Positions 63,980 through 64,000 of a stretch of DNA of 64,000 nt are shown here, one piece after another (the stretch's first letter is position 1; each line of letters begins with the position of its first letter). A program made the position numbers and the translations under genes. The notes under the pieces are model-generated. The model was not told the DNA's origin. It did no database searches and saw only the letters and a program-made list of their open reading frames with translations. The DNA is from Acidovorax sp. sif1233. Lineage in GTDB: Bacteria; Pseudomonadota; Gammaproteobacteria; Burkholderiales; Burkholderiaceae_C. The stretch spans positions 124,001 through 188,000 of the forward strand of contig NZ_JAHUWZ010000003.1 of the NCBI RefSeq assembly GCF_019218755.1. Reading direction: 5' to 3'.

Positions 63980-64000
63980 GGTTTTTTCAGATCCCTGTTT

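Overview
This is high-GC bacterial chromosome, read here as a Betaproteobacterium of the Comamonadaceae (Acidovorax-like). The evidence is the gene order pyrG-kdsA-DUF1330-eno-ftsB, dut next to coaBC, two Bug-type tricarboxylate receptor proteins, an fbp-type ABC system, and a short AT-rich dispersed repeat of a kind I associate with that family. The genus is an inference; no rRNA or tRNA gene was seen. Most of the window is housekeeping DNA with accessory modules set into it.

Layout. 1-1032: truncated RND efflux adaptor with a SoxR-type promoter and a possible 23-residue leader ORF. 1055-6657: an alpha/beta hydrolase lacking its catalytic serine, a LysR regulator, a VF530 protein, then a trans-sulfuration-type PLP enzyme and a nitrilase divergent from a second LysR regulator. 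6712-12462: alpha-E/ATP-grasp pair, ComEC, RidA. 12512-23860: a divergent accessory block. One arm holds acid phosphatase, porin, pyruvate kinase and a second enolase; the other holds a binding protein, fused permease, two ATPases and a LysR regulator. 23981-33026: chemoreceptor, lipoprotein, YcaQ-like protein, then parE, a lytic transglycosylase and parC. 33267-41747: MFS transporter, methyltransferase, dapA, bamC, MBL hydrolase, lipoproteins, ribosomal oxygenase, SlpA. 41940-49464: dut, coaBC, pyrG, kdsA, eno, ftsB. 49485-55387: a CZB protein without its zinc cysteine, Hsp33, YrdA, a DUF455 protein and tandem EAL-HDOD proteins. 55708-63979: Bug receptors around xerD, AEC permease and esterase, queG, tsaE, an amidase and a cupin.

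The best candidate for an undescribed system is 12512-23860. It puts an outer-membrane porin, a periplasmic phosphatase, a complete ABC importer of the family that includes sugar-phosphate and phosphoglycerate binding proteins, and a private enolase-pyruvate kinase pair around one shared control region. This suggests uptake of three-carbon phosphates (2-phosphoglycerate or phosphoenolpyruvate) and conversion to pyruvate. A normal enolase lies at 47192-48478, so the enolase in this block is surplus.

A second theme is non-coding. A 50-60 bp element recurs between genes (34704, 60395) and also inside reading frames (comEC, the transglycosylase signal peptide, coaBC, the DUF455 gene). A separate 109-bp element with inverted ends fills the gap between ycaQ and parC.
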